64,000 nucleotides of DNA. Origin: Paenibacillus_AR mesotrionivorans. GTDB taxonomy: Bacteria; Bacillota; Bacilli; Paenibacillales; NBRC-103111. Position numbers and translations under genes: made by a program. Shown piece by piece: positions 23,758 to 32,134 of this stretch. The notes beneath the pieces are model-generated. The model was not told where the DNA came from and ran no database searches. It saw nothing but the letters and a program-made list of their open reading frames with translations. The number at the start of each line of letters is the position of its first letter. The first letter of the stretch is position 1. Location: positions 124,001 through 188,000 of the forward strand of contig NZ_JBJURJ010000013.1 of assembly GCF_046098205.1 (NCBI RefSeq), written 5' to 3'.

Positions 23758-24264
23758 TTAGAACCGCTCGCGCTTTTTGCCCAGCATCAGGAACAGACCT
23801 GCGGCGATGAGCACGATAGCTGCTGCGGACTGGCCCATCACATGGAAGCTGGTCAAGCCGCCTAATGCGAAGATGGCGAAGAACAGCACGGATACGCTGG
23901 TAAGAATGAAGATTGGAATCAGAAGCCAGCGGTTCCGGCCAGAAAACCAATAAAACTCCAAAAGGCCGAATGCTACGGCCAGCGGGAAGCCGGGCCAGGT
24001 GTACTCCCAAATATCAAACAGCATGGAGACTTGGCAAACCACCCCCGCCACCAGGAGGGTACCGCCCGGAATAAGGAGCCCTGTCCCCTTGCGGCCTGTG
24101 GCGAAGAAATACAGCCAATGGAAGAATAATCCCAATGGGATAATAAATAGGCTGGCCCAGAAGTTCCCGAAGACAAATCCCGGGTCTATGGGGTTTCCCT
24201 TCCCGGCAAACATCAATACCCCGGCCAGAATTAATAAAATACCGCCCAACGCTTTCCTGTCCAT
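23758..24264 (-). CDS. Multi-pass membrane protein of unknown function
   Basis: A 168-residue hydrophobic protein with five or six predicted helices (for example GGILLILAGVLMFAG, LLIPGGTLLVAGVV, SAAAIVLIAAGLFLML). The spacing resembles small sensor-like or LiaF-type membrane modules, but no conserved motif is clear. It ends with a basic KKRERF tail. It is convergent with the repair operon, 12 bp apart. A short hairpin CTCCGTC/GACGGAG at 24371-24388 lies upstream of the start, between this gene and the radical SAM gene. Confidence 0.65.
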   Translation of the reverse strand: MDRKALGGILLILAGVLMFAGKGNPIDPGFVFGNFWASLFIIPLGLFFHWLYFFATGRKGTGLLIPGGTLLVAGVVCQVSMLFDIWEYTWPGFPLAVAFGLLEFYWFSGRNRWLLIPIFILTSVSVLFFAIFALGGLTSFHVMGQSAAAIVLIAAGLFLMLGKKRERF

Positions 24265-24426
24265 AATATCCTCCCGTTCGAATCCTGAACTTGTTTAGGA
24301 CTTTATCCTGTATGTTCTCATTGTAAGCAACCTGCCATCCGGGAACAACACACCACAGGAGGATTTATATCTCCGTCTTGGGACGGAGAAGGAATGACGG
24401 ATCAGGGCGTGTAGGCAACCCCCGCC

Positions 24427-25380
24427 CTAGGCCTTGCTTCCCCCCGGAAACATGGCTTCACGTGCCGGGCATGGCTCACGCTGCAGATAATCCTGTAAGG
24501 CAGGAGGCATACTGCTGAAAATATCCGCCAGTTTGGTGCCCTTATAGATGTTGCCGATCACTACCGGATAACATAGCTCCGAAATTAGGATATCCCCGTT
24601 CCCGTGGAGATGGAGCTGGGTTTTGCCTTCGATACATTGGGTAATAAATACTCCCGGCTGCTCACGGATGCCCAGCTCTTCGGCGAAACGGTCCATACAG
24701 GTTAAAAACAGTACCGAATCCTCCCGTTTGGCGGCGATGAGCTCATCCACCGCCCGCTTCAATTGCTCCCGTGCCGCTATAGCCTTCCATCCCGTATGAT
24801 TCATGACAATGCTGTTCTGGATTTCATGAGTGCGGACCCCCAGATCATAGACCATGGCGCTGATATCCGTCAGACAATGCTGGGTCTCCTCAAATAACAG
24901 CGTCTCCAACACTGTATCCACCTTAGTCTGTGCAAACAGGCGGATGTTCTCCAGAATCCGGTTGTAAACAGCCGGAGGCAGCTTATAATACCTGGAAAAC
25001 CCCTCAGCTGTCGTAAAGTTAAAGCTGATATGAATGGTGGTCAGCCCCGCCTGCACCAATTCCTCCACCTTGGCTTCATTCAACAAACTGGCATTGGAAT
25101 TCAACTGGGTTTGAATCCCCCGTGAAGCACAGTAGGACACAACCTCCACACAATCCTTGTATTTCATGGTGACCTCACCACCGGATAAACGCACCCGCTT
25201 CAGTCCCGGCAGCTCCTCCAGTATCCGGATTACCTCTTGGCCATCCACGCTTTCTCCGTCATTGCGCTGATACGCGCAGCAATAATCGCACTTGAAGTTG
25301 CAGGATGAGGTCAACCCCACCTCCAGCCCTTCCAGCGTATAAAGTTCAGGTTTTACCAGTTCAAGCGACTTGTAAGCCAT
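24427..25380 (-). CDS. Radical SAM protein, uncharacterised
   Basis: A 317-residue radical SAM enzyme. The cluster motif is C27-x3-C31-x2-C34 (CNFKCDYC), followed by the SAM-binding GGEVTM region (RVRLSGGEVT, about residues 63-72). C-terminal cysteines (QCIEGK, ELCYP, EPCPAR) could bind an auxiliary cluster, as in SPASM/Twitch proteins. There is no recognisable substrate peptide or partner gene next to it; the downstream neighbour is a membrane protein 162 bp away. GGAGG precedes the ATG. The substrate is unknown. Confidence 0.75.
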   Translation of the reverse strand: MAYKSLELVKPELYTLEGLEVGLTSSCNFKCDYCCAYQRNDGESVDGQEVIRILEELPGLKRVRLSGGEVTMKYKDCVEVVSYCASRGIQTQLNSNASLLNEAKVEELVQAGLTTIHISFNFTTAEGFSRYYKLPPAVYNRILENIRLFAQTKVDTVLETLLFEETQHCLTDISAMVYDLGVRTHEIQNSIVMNHTGWKAIAAREQLKRAVDELIAAKREDSVLFLTCMDRFAEELGIREQPGVFITQCIEGKTQLHLHGNGDILISELCYPVVIGNIYKGTKLADIFSSMPPALQDYLQREPCPAREAMFPGGSKA

Positions 25381-25522
25381 GGATCTTGGTTCCTCCTTAC
25401 CGATCTTGCCCGGTTGTTCCGCCCCACCACAAGCGTCGGTTGATGCGGACAGCGGACCCGTAAATTATAAACTGTCCGCTCTATTCAAAGTGTGATATAT
25501 GTTACACCCGCCAGCACACCCC

Positions 25523-25550
25523 AAAAACCCCCGGCCATTATGACCAGGGG
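25523..25550 (-). terminator. Intrinsic terminator of msrAB
   Basis: On the minus strand CCCCTGGTC pairs with GGCCGGGGG and is followed by five T; it lies 17 bp beyond the msrAB stop. Confidence 0.8.
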
Positions 25551-25567
25551 TTCGAAGTGTACTTCTT

Positions 25568-26539
25568 TTATTCACCAAACAGCTTGCGGAGCTCGCCATA
25601 CCCTTCCTGCTCCAGATCCTTCTTGGGGATAAACCGGAGAGCGGCGGAATTGATGCAATAGCGCAGTCCCCCCTTCTCCTCCGGACCATCGTCAAACAGA
25701 TGGCCCAGATGGGAATCCGCTTCACTGCTGCGGACCTCGGTACGGATCATAAAATGGCTGAAGTCCGACTTCTCCTTCACCGCATGTTCGGCCAACGGCT
25801 TCGTAAAGCTGGGCCAGCCGCAGCCGGAATCAAATTTGTCCAATGAGCTGAACAAGGGCTCACCCGAAACAATATCCACATAGATGCCCTCTTCCTTATG
25901 GTCGAAAAATTCATTGCGGAAAGGCGGCTCCGTTGCGTTATTTTGGGTTACCTCATACTGTATCGGCGTCAAGTGGCTTGTGTCATGGGTTTTGCGGGAC
26001 CAATGCTGTTCAATAAACGCCTCCCGGCCGGACCCGATCCGGTAACGCTTGTAATGCATCGGATTTTTCTTGTGGTAGTCCTGGTGATACTCCTCCGCCG
26101 GATAGAACGGCTGGGCAGGCTCAATGGGGACCACAATGGGCTTATCGAATCGTCCGCTTTCTGCAAGCTTGCGCTTGGACTCCTCGGCAATCTTCCTTTG
26201 CTCATCGGAATGGTAAAAAATCGCTGTGCGGTAGGAGTCACCCCGGTCATGAAACTGACCGCCCGGGTCGGTGGGATCTATTTGCTGCCAGAACAGCTCC
26301 ACCAGCTTGGCATAAGGGAAACGTGCCGGATCAAACTCGATCTGCACCGCCTCCGTATGTCCAGTGGTATGGGTGCACACTTCCTCATAGGTAGGATTGG
26401 GCTTATGTCCGCCCGTATAACCGGAAACCACCCGAAGGATTCCCGGGAGCTCATCAAAAGGCTTCACCATACACCAGAAGCATCCCCCGGCAAAGGTAGC
26501 CAGCTCCTTCTGTACATCCAATCCGTCTTGTTGATCCAT
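25568..26539 (-). CDS. msrAB: Bifunctional methionine sulfoxide reductase MsrA-MsrB
   Basis: A 323-residue fusion. The MsrA half (about 10-165) has the catalytic GGCFWC motif at C20 with downstream GGHKPNPTYEEVCTHTTGHT. The MsrB half (about 185-323) has CGWPSF and the catalytic Cys in RYCINSAALRF. MsrA reduces the S and MsrB the R epimer of methionine sulfoxide, using thioredoxin. The MsrB half lacks the paired CxxC zinc cysteines found in some family members. The start is ATG 26539 (MDQQDGLDVQ); the long upstream frame has no binding site. It lies in a region of redox-related genes (bacteriohemerythrin, radical SAM). Confidence 0.92.
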   Translation of the reverse strand: MDQQDGLDVQKELATFAGGCFWCMVKPFDELPGILRVVSGYTGGHKPNPTYEEVCTHTTGHTEAVQIEFDPARFPYAKLVELFWQQIDPTDPGGQFHDRGDSYRTAIFYHSDEQRKIAEESKRKLAESGRFDKPIVVPIEPAQPFYPAEEYHQDYHKKNPMHYKRYRIGSGREAFIEQHWSRKTHDTSHLTPIQYEVTQNNATEPPFRNEFFDHKEEGIYVDIVSGEPLFSSLDKFDSGCGWPSFTKPLAEHAVKEKSDFSHFMIRTEVRSSEADSHLGHLFDDGPEEKGGLRYCINSAALRFIPKKDLEQEGYGELRKLFGE

Positions 26540-26688
26540 GGTACGGTCCACTCCTCTCCCAAGTGCTATTGCTAGAGCCGCGGCACTGGACCGCGCTTCC
26601 AGTCTATTATACCACTTGGCCCGGCAGCTAATCATGCGAAACGGATTCATCCTAAGAGCGTGTTTGCAAACATGCGCGAAGGGCAAAC

Positions 26689-26717
26689 AAAAAAGCCAGC
26701 TTCCCAAGGAAACCAGC
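26689..26717 (-). terminator. Intrinsic terminator of the hemerythrin-CheX operon
   Basis: On the minus strand a 10-bp stem (26717-26708 with 26704-26695, some G-T pairs) and a 3-nt loop precede six T. It separates the operon from msrAB. Confidence 0.8.
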
Positions 26718-26730
26718 GGAGGATCGGGCG

Positions 26731-27195
26731 TTATGCCCCTTTTTTGCGCAAATCCACTTCTACCCGGAGAGGACCGATGATCGTCTCCAGGGGCAGGGAA
26801 ATCACTTTATCGGAAGGACGCTCCGCCACTTCCTCGATCAGCTCGAGAGTAGGCGGGAGAATGTCGCAGGTATAATTGCTTTCGAACAAGCTGGTCATGG
26901 CGTTGCCGCTGATGATATTGACGATTTCGCTAAGGGCGGAGGCGACAAAATCATCCACAACCTCCATTTCCATGCCGGACATGATCCGTACCATCTCCAG
27001 CGTCATACTTTCGGGAAAATTATATTGGATGGTGCCTTCCAGATCGCCAACAATGCCGATGCTGACACAGGCTTTTTTATTGGCCAGACCGTCCAGCTTC
27101 AGCTGGTCCGCTCCGCGCTGAACCTCCAGGTCCAGCATCAGCCGGAACACTTCCCGGGTTGCCACATAGAAGGGATTCGCAAGCTCAGGATTCAT
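26731..27195 (-). CDS. CheX-like chemotaxis phosphatase family protein
   Basis: A 154-residue protein of the CheC/CheX/FliY family. The phosphatase signature E-x2-N is visible in ASALSEIVNIISGNAMTSL (about residues 85-103). CheX proteins dephosphorylate CheY-type receivers. It overlaps the 3' end of the hemerythrin gene by 11 bp, so the two are translated together. No che cluster is present in this window, so the receiver partner is unknown. A single-domain CheX outside a chemotaxis operon is somewhat unusual. Confidence 0.8.
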   Translation of the reverse strand: MNPELANPFYVATREVFRLMLDLEVQRGADQLKLDGLANKKACVSIGIVGDLEGTIQYNFPESMTLEMVRIMSGMEMEVVDDFVASALSEIVNIISGNAMTSLFESNYTCDILPPTLELIEEVAERPSDKVISLPLETIIGPLRVEVDLRKKGA

Positions 27196-27616
27196 ACGCG
27201 GGATCCCCTTTCAGGCGTTCCAGATAGTCGGCGATCTTCTGGTCGGAAGCGGCCACATGATTAATCAGCCATGCCAGCAGCTTACCGGCGAACTTCTGGA
27301 CCAACGGCTCCTGATAACCCTGCTCCTCAAACAGTCTGACGAATTCCGCCACATCAGCTGTAAATTGGGCATGCAGCTTGCAGTGGCCGGCGCAATCCGG
27401 GTAACAAACCTCCCGCTGATACTGCTCCTCATCACGGAAATGCTGTACCACGTACAGCTTCATAAACTCCAGGGTTTCCTTAACCTTCTCCACCTTGGTG
27501 TCCCAATCGTCCTTGGAGCGGAGTACCAGCAAAAAGCTTTCAACACGCTTAAATAATTCTAGGTGCTGTTCATCGATCAGTTCCACACCGATCTTGTATT
27601 TTTCTTTCCACATCAT
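27185..27616 (-). CDS. Bacteriohemerythrin
   Basis: A 143-residue four-helix-bundle protein that carries a non-haem di-iron centre for O2 binding or sensing. The ligand pattern is present: H in IDEQHLELF (H18 region), H and E in VVQHFRDEEQY, H-x3-H in HCKLHAQF, and H in LINHVAASDQK. Length is normal for a stand-alone domain. It lies first in a two-gene operon with a CheX-like phosphatase, which suggests oxygen or redox input into a signalling pathway. AAGGAG is about 13 nt upstream of the first ATG. Confidence 0.9.
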   Translation of the reverse strand: MMWKEKYKIGVELIDEQHLELFKRVESFLLVLRSKDDWDTKVEKVKETLEFMKLYVVQHFRDEEQYQREVCYPDCAGHCKLHAQFTADVAEFVRLFEEQGYQEPLVQKFAGKLLAWLINHVAASDQKIADYLERLKGDPAYES

Positions 27617-27725
27617 CGAACCCGAACAGCTCCTTTCACACGATGGTTATCCATCCACCGTCATACTACAATAATTATATGACAGATTTCAGCATCATTC
27701 TATTTTAATTTTCATTAAATCTACA

Positions 27726-28253
27726 TCATTTTTTATGCAAAAAACGTTCCTTCAGCTTCAGGAAAAACCCCTGCTCCGCCTGCATCTGCAGCCGCGAATA
27801 TTCGTGCATGATAGGGGACATGGGCAAAAACCGGTTATCCTCCAGACTGTGGACCAAACCATCCAGATGAGTCAAATTTTCCTCGATAAACCGGAGACGT
27901 CCAGTAATCACCTGCTCCCGGGTTTCCGGCTCCAGCAGATCAAAAAACGCCAGCCGGTTAAAGATTTCGTCCTGATTCCGGGCATATTCCGGGGGAAATT
28001 CATTAAGCAGGCTGTGGAAAATTTCCTTCCCCATTTCTGTGATGGAGTAGATATGCCGGTTGGGCCGGTTCTCCTGCAGCTCCAATTGTTTGGTGATGGC
28101 TCCCATTTCCTCGAACCGCTTGAGGGTGGGATACAAATAATTATTATTAATGGTATTGGATTTGCCCAATAGAAAAGCCACATTTTTCTTGATCTCGTAG
28201 CCATGCTTGGGGCTATGCATCAACTGGGACAAAATGAGAATATCGATATACAT
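27726..28253 (-). CDS. PadR-family transcriptional regulator
   Basis: A 175-residue regulator. It has an N-terminal PadR winged helix (ILSQLMHSPKHGYEIKKNV, then NYLYPTLKRFEEMG). A C-terminal helical dimerisation region ends in a basic KLKERFLHKK tail. The start at ATG 28253 is where family homology begins; the longer frame to 28352 has no homology. It is downstream of and collinear with the flavin oxidoreductase gene (131-bp gap), suggesting feedback control of that gene. PadR regulators often control phenolic or drug stress genes. Confidence 0.82.
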   Translation of the reverse strand: MYIDILILSQLMHSPKHGYEIKKNVAFLLGKSNTINNNYLYPTLKRFEEMGAITKQLELQENRPNRHIYSITEMGKEIFHSLLNEFPPEYARNQDEIFNRLAFFDLLEPETREQVITGRLRFIEENLTHLDGLVHSLEDNRFLPMSPIMHEYSRLQMQAEQGFFLKLKERFLHKK

Positions 28254-28384
28254 GTGGGTTCCCGCTTCCTGTATCCGGTTCGCCTCCGGGCTTTTACTTC
28301 CCAGTATACAAAATCCGCCATCGAAGCAAAAGAGGCTGCCCGGCAGGAGCAACCTCCCTAACAGGCAGCCTGCAACCCGATCCG

Positions 28385-30322
28385 TTAAATCAGCTGAGCC
28401 ACTTCCGCTCCTTCATAAATCGCCTCCAGCGCCTTGCGGGGCTTCAGGGCATCACCAATCACATGGTATGGAATGCCCGAAGCCTGTACGACCGCCGCCA
28501 GCTCATTCCGGGACTTGGATCCGGTAGCCAGTACAACAGTGTCAATATGCTCAAGCGTAAACTCCGCGCCTTCCTTCTCCAGCGTGATTTCCCCTTCCCC
28601 GACAGACACACAGCGGGTGTTCACGTAGACAGGAATTTCATGCCGGGCAATAAAATCAAGCGCAAAAATCTTGCGGGTATGCACCAGCTCCTTGGCCACC
28701 TCATCCTGCATCTCTACGATGACCACCTCCTTGCCCTGGGACACCAGCAGCTCCGCCACCTCAATGCCCACCAGACCGCCTCCGATAATGGCCGTGCGGC
28801 AGCCTGGGGCCGCCTCCTTACGCAGGACAGCGTGGGCGGTTACCACATGCCCGCTTTCCACTCCGGGAATGTTGGGCACGAAGGGCTCCGAACCGGTTGC
28901 GATGATGATCTCATCCGGACGAAGAGCTTCGATGAGGCTTTGCGTAACAGGTGTACGGAGACGTACCTCCACCCCGCTCCGCACCACAGTCCGGCCCATC
29001 TGGAGGGCAGATTCCGCCATTTCCCCCTTGGAGGGGGATTGCCCTGCCAGGAACAGCTGTCCGCCCAAAGCGCCGGAGCTTTCACACAGCACCACCTGAT
29101 GCCCCCGGTTTTGCAGATGGAGGGCAGCGGTCATCCCTGCTGCGCCTCCCCCTGCAACCAGCACCTTCTTGGGGGTTTGCGCCGGCTTGTCATCGAAGCG
29201 GTCCTCCCGTCCTGTAACCGGATTGCGTAAGCATACCGGCCCGTTATGTCCGGCAAGCTCCCGGTCGGGACGCTGTCCGCCGACGCAGGATTGGTTGCAG
29301 CCGATACACTTGATGATTTCATCCACACGTCCCTGTTCCGCCTTGATGCAAAATTCAGGATCTGCGATGAGGGTACGTCCCAAGGCTACGAAATCTGCTT
29401 GACCTTCGGCGATGATTCGTTCCGCCACTGCGGGATCGTTAATCCGCCCCACCACCATAACGGGGATCTGGAGCAGCTTTTTGAGCCGGGCCGTATAGCC
29501 CGCGTTAAATCCCGGAGCCACCTCCAAGGGGGCAATGGTTTTGTGAACAGTCTCAAACAGACCGCTGGTCACGTGCAGAACATCGGCTCCGGCCGCCTCC
29601 AGGATCGGGGCGATCTCCATAATATCTTCGGGTACCAGTCCGCCTGATACAAATTCCTCGATGGTCAGCCGGTAGGAAACGGGGAAATCTGCGCCTGCGT
29701 GCCGTTTGATGCTCTGGATGACCTCTGTGCAGAAGCGTGTTCTCTTCACCAAGTCGCCGCCGTATTCATCCTCCCGCTTGTTGCTGTAAGGACTCATGAA
29801 CTGATTCAACAGGTACCCGCTGGCGCCGTGCAGCTCCACCATATCGAAGCCGGCCTGTTTGGCCCGAAGTGCAGCGGCTCCGAAAGCTTCTACAATTTCC
29901 TGGATGACCGCATGGTCCATTTCTACGGGCATTTCCCGGTAAGCCACATTGGGAATAGCAGAGGGAGCGATCAACGGCAACCCGGTAATTTGGCTGGAGG
30001 TCTGGCGCCCTGCATGCCACAGCTGAGTACTTATTTTGCCTCCTGCAGCGTGAACAGCATCAGTAAGCTGCTTCATGCCGGGAATAAAACGGTCCTCGTA
30101 GATGGAAGGGATAGACGGATTCCGTGTGGTGGGATGTACGGCTGTATATTCGATGGTATTCATGCCGACGCCGCCCTTGGCCCGAGCCACATGGTACCGG
30201 ATGAATTCCTCTGTAATCATCTCATTGTCCGCCATACCGGAGCCCATAGGGGCAAGCACAAAACGGTTTTTCAATGTCAGCTGTCCGATTGCACCCGGTG
30301 TAAATGCATGTTTGAACTCCAT
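28385..30322 (-). CDS. NADH:flavin oxidoreductase / 2,4-dienoyl-CoA reductase-type enzyme
   Basis: A 645-residue three-part enzyme. Residues 1-330 are an Old Yellow Enzyme FMN barrel (NRFVLAPMGSGMADN, TQLWHAGRQ, ELHGASGYLLNQFMSP). Residues about 340-370 carry the 4Fe-4S cysteines (CIGCNQSC and a later Cys in GPVCLRNP). The rest is an FAD/NAD(P)H domain (VLVAGGGAAGMTAALHL, TAIIGGGLVGIEVAELL). This is the layout of FadH, BaiH/BaiCD and trimethylamine dehydrogenase. The substrate cannot be told from sequence; an unsaturated acyl-CoA or enone is likely. A perfect palindrome TACCTAGGTA (30352-30361) lies upstream of the ATG. GGAGG supports the start. Confidence 0.88.
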   Translation of the reverse strand: MEFKHAFTPGAIGQLTLKNRFVLAPMGSGMADNEMITEEFIRYHVARAKGGVGMNTIEYTAVHPTTRNPSIPSIYEDRFIPGMKQLTDAVHAAGGKISTQLWHAGRQTSSQITGLPLIAPSAIPNVAYREMPVEMDHAVIQEIVEAFGAAALRAKQAGFDMVELHGASGYLLNQFMSPYSNKREDEYGGDLVKRTRFCTEVIQSIKRHAGADFPVSYRLTIEEFVSGGLVPEDIMEIAPILEAAGADVLHVTSGLFETVHKTIAPLEVAPGFNAGYTARLKKLLQIPVMVVGRINDPAVAERIIAEGQADFVALGRTLIADPEFCIKAEQGRVDEIIKCIGCNQSCVGGQRPDRELAGHNGPVCLRNPVTGREDRFDDKPAQTPKKVLVAGGGAAGMTAALHLQNRGHQVVLCESSGALGGQLFLAGQSPSKGEMAESALQMGRTVVRSGVEVRLRTPVTQSLIEALRPDEIIIATGSEPFVPNIPGVESGHVVTAHAVLRKEAAPGCRTAIIGGGLVGIEVAELLVSQGKEVVIVEMQDEVAKELVHTRKIFALDFIARHEIPVYVNTRCVSVGEGEITLEKEGAEFTLEHIDTVVLATGSKSRNELAAVVQASGIPYHVIGDALKPRKALEAIYEGAEVAQLI

Positions 30323-30424
30323 GATCTATTCCTCCATATTTATGTTATTTGTACCTAGGTATTTTTAACCTATGTTTATATTACCGCAATTTCACCTCCA
30401 AGAAAGTGATAATTTTCACAAGCT

Positions 30425-30525
30425 TGGTTGTTAAATTGGTTTTGCTTCTGTATTGGCTGGTGGGCAGGGCTTGTGGTTGATAGGCGGGGCTGGTGGGCGG
30501 GGCTGGTGGTTGGTGAACGGTAGAA
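30425..30525. repeat. Imperfect GGGCTGGTGG tandem repeats
   Basis: The 315-bp gap between the ene-reductase start (30322) and the Rieske gene stop (30638) contains five or so imperfect copies of GGCTGGTGGGC/GGTTGGTG, strongly G-rich on the plus strand. No gene or terminator with a clear T-tract is seen in it. Confidence 0.5.
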
Positions 30526-30637
30526 ACCATCCCACAAGGTGGGATCAGCACTGCTCCATAAGCATCTATCCGGACAAAAAAGGCCGCCCGGAACTGCAAG
30601 CGGCATACGGATATATGGATAGGAGTCGCTTCTTGCC

Positions 30638-31690
30638 TTACGAGGTATAGTTGCGGCCCAACCCCAGCTCGGACAGCAGCTGGCGATAGGCGATAGAGGT
30701 GCGGTCAGCAGGAATGTGGACCTCCTCCAGCAGATCCAGGGGCAGGTCCTCCGGCTTCTGGGCTTCCACCATCGCCCGGTCCTCCGAAAATACCTGGAGG
30801 TTAAAGCGGATAGCATCCTCCACCGGCGCATCCTTATCGAAATTGCGGGCAATGGGACAGAACAGCCGGGTATACCGGGCGGAGACGGGAGAGGCGCAGT
30901 TCAGGATCATGAGCTTGCCCTCATGGGGAAAATGGACCGTTAGCGAAGCGGCGAAGGGCGGAAATACCCGGAAGGCACGAAGCCACAGGAACCCCTCCGG
31001 AACAGGAATGTTCTGTCCTTTTCCGTAATTGCTGACGGTGCTGACGTAATCGGCAAACAGCTCCGTCCCTTCCCTTCTCACCTTATACTGCGGCACCTCG
31101 GTATTATTGGGGTCCCCGAAGCTCTCCGTATGCACATAAGCGAAATGGGACACATCCAGAAACCCTTCCATTTGGCGTCCAGCCGAACCGGCGATATCGA
31201 AGCTTGGGGGTAAAATTCGAATAAAATCCGGATCCTCCCAGCCCGGGAAGTCCGGCAGCCGGGGCTCCTCCCCTCCCGCCAAACAGGTCCAGATCAGACC
31301 GTACCGCTCCACCGCCGGGTACATGGCCAGCTTCAGCCTGGGGGAAATTTTGCTGTTGGGGTGTGCAGGCACCGATGTGCAGGCGCCTTCGCAATTATAT
31401 TTGAAGCCATGGTACGGGCATACAATTTCTCCGTTCTCCATCCAGCCCTTGCTCAGCGGGGCACCGCGGTGGAAGCACAGATCCCGGGCCACCACAGCCT
31501 TGCCGGCGCTGCTGCGGTATACGACTAAACTTACATCCAGCAGCTTGGCGGCTACAGGAGCGTCCTTCACCTCGTCGGCGATAGCAACAGGATACCAATA
31601 GCGGGCAAGCACCCGCCAATCATTCTCAGTAAAGGTACACTCCCGGGGAAGAGGCAGCACAGCATTTACATCAGGCTCCATCACGCTCAT
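30638..31690 (-). CDS. Rieske-type ring-hydroxylating oxygenase subunit
   Basis: About 350 residues. The Rieske 2Fe-2S ligands are C72-x-H74 and C91-x2-H94 (CFHRGAPL and CPYHGF). The catalytic domain shows the mononuclear iron region EGFLDVSHFAYVHTESFGD. The size and motif order fit the pheophorbide-a-oxygenase/VanA-like class. A separate reductase would be needed; none is adjacent, though the downstream flavin enzyme could be functionally linked. The start is ATG 31690 with GGAG 8 nt upstream. A strong promoter with an overlapping palindrome precedes it. The substrate is unknown. Confidence 0.85.
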   Translation of the reverse strand: MSVMEPDVNAVLPLPRECTFTENDWRVLARYWYPVAIADEVKDAPVAAKLLDVSLVVYRSSAGKAVVARDLCFHRGAPLSKGWMENGEIVCPYHGFKYNCEGACTSVPAHPNSKISPRLKLAMYPAVERYGLIWTCLAGGEEPRLPDFPGWEDPDFIRILPPSFDIAGSAGRQMEGFLDVSHFAYVHTESFGDPNNTEVPQYKVRREGTELFADYVSTVSNYGKGQNIPVPEGFLWLRAFRVFPPFAASLTVHFPHEGKLMILNCASPVSARYTRLFCPIARNFDKDAPVEDAIRFNLQVFSEDRAMVEAQKPEDLPLDLLEEVHIPADRTSIAYRQLLSELGLGRNYTS

Positions 31691-31737
31691 CTTCATCACT
31701 CCGTCCTCGGATTAGGAGATGTCAGTTTATATAACGT

Positions 31738-31780
31738 ATTAATTGAAATTAATGATAAACCGACCCAATCCCGCTGTCAA
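31738..31780 (-). promoter_or_regulatory. Promoter and palindromic operator of the Rieske gene
   Basis: On the minus strand TTGACA (31780-31775), a 17-bp spacer and TATCAT (31757-31752) form a good promoter. A perfect dyad ATTAATT-GA-AATTAAT (31738-31753) overlaps the end of the -10 box, where a MarR/TetR-like repressor would block transcription. Confidence 0.75.
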
Positions 31781-31831
31781 TACGAAGCTGAGCCCACTTT
31801 TCGGAGAATAAACATACCATGCATATATCTA

Positions 31832-31860
31832 TTGACATTGATTTTCAAGGATGTTAGGAT
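31832..31860 (+). promoter_or_regulatory. Promoter of the guanine-riboswitch operon
   Basis: TTGACA (31832-31837) and TAGGAT (31855-31860) are separated by 17 bp. Transcription would begin about 40 nt before the aptamer. It is divergent from the Rieske promoter about 50 bp away. Confidence 0.75.
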
Positions 31861-31908
31861 ACTAAAAAAGAAATTTGTGTGACGAAACCTAACATATAGT
31901 TGTCTCCA

Positions 31909-31980
31909 TTCTTGTATAAGCCCGTTAATGTGGAACGGGCGTTTCTACAGGCAACCGTAAATTGCCCCAGGCTACAGGAG
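31909..31980 (+). promoter_or_regulatory. Guanine-class purine riboswitch aptamer
   Basis: P1 is TTCTTG/CAGGAG. P2 CCCGTT/AACGGG closes loop AATGTGG, and P3 GGCAA/TTGCC closes loop CCGTAAA. The joining segments TATAAG, GTTTCTAC and GGCTAC match the purine riboswitch core, and the GG/CC loop-loop contact is possible. The specificity base in J3/1 is C31972, which indicates guanine or hypoxanthine rather than adenine. The expression platform (31981-32134) is not clearly resolved; a terminator-antiterminator is expected. Confidence 0.88.
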
Positions 31981-32134
31981 GAGTGTAACCGGACAAATCT
32001 GTTTGCCCGTTGCGGCGGCAGAAGGCCCGTTCTTTTTCCCCCAAAAAAAGAGACGGCTCCCTCCGGTTGTCCTTCTCCTGCGCCTCGGGGCTCATTGGCA
32101 TCCATCTATATATTTTTTGAAGGAGTGAAGCAGT

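Noticed and set aside
30376..30852. Minus-strand frame covering the G-rich repeat region and the end of the Rieske gene
   Set aside because: Pro/Ser-rich translation of repeats, overlaps the Rieske gene in a different frame, no ribosome binding site.
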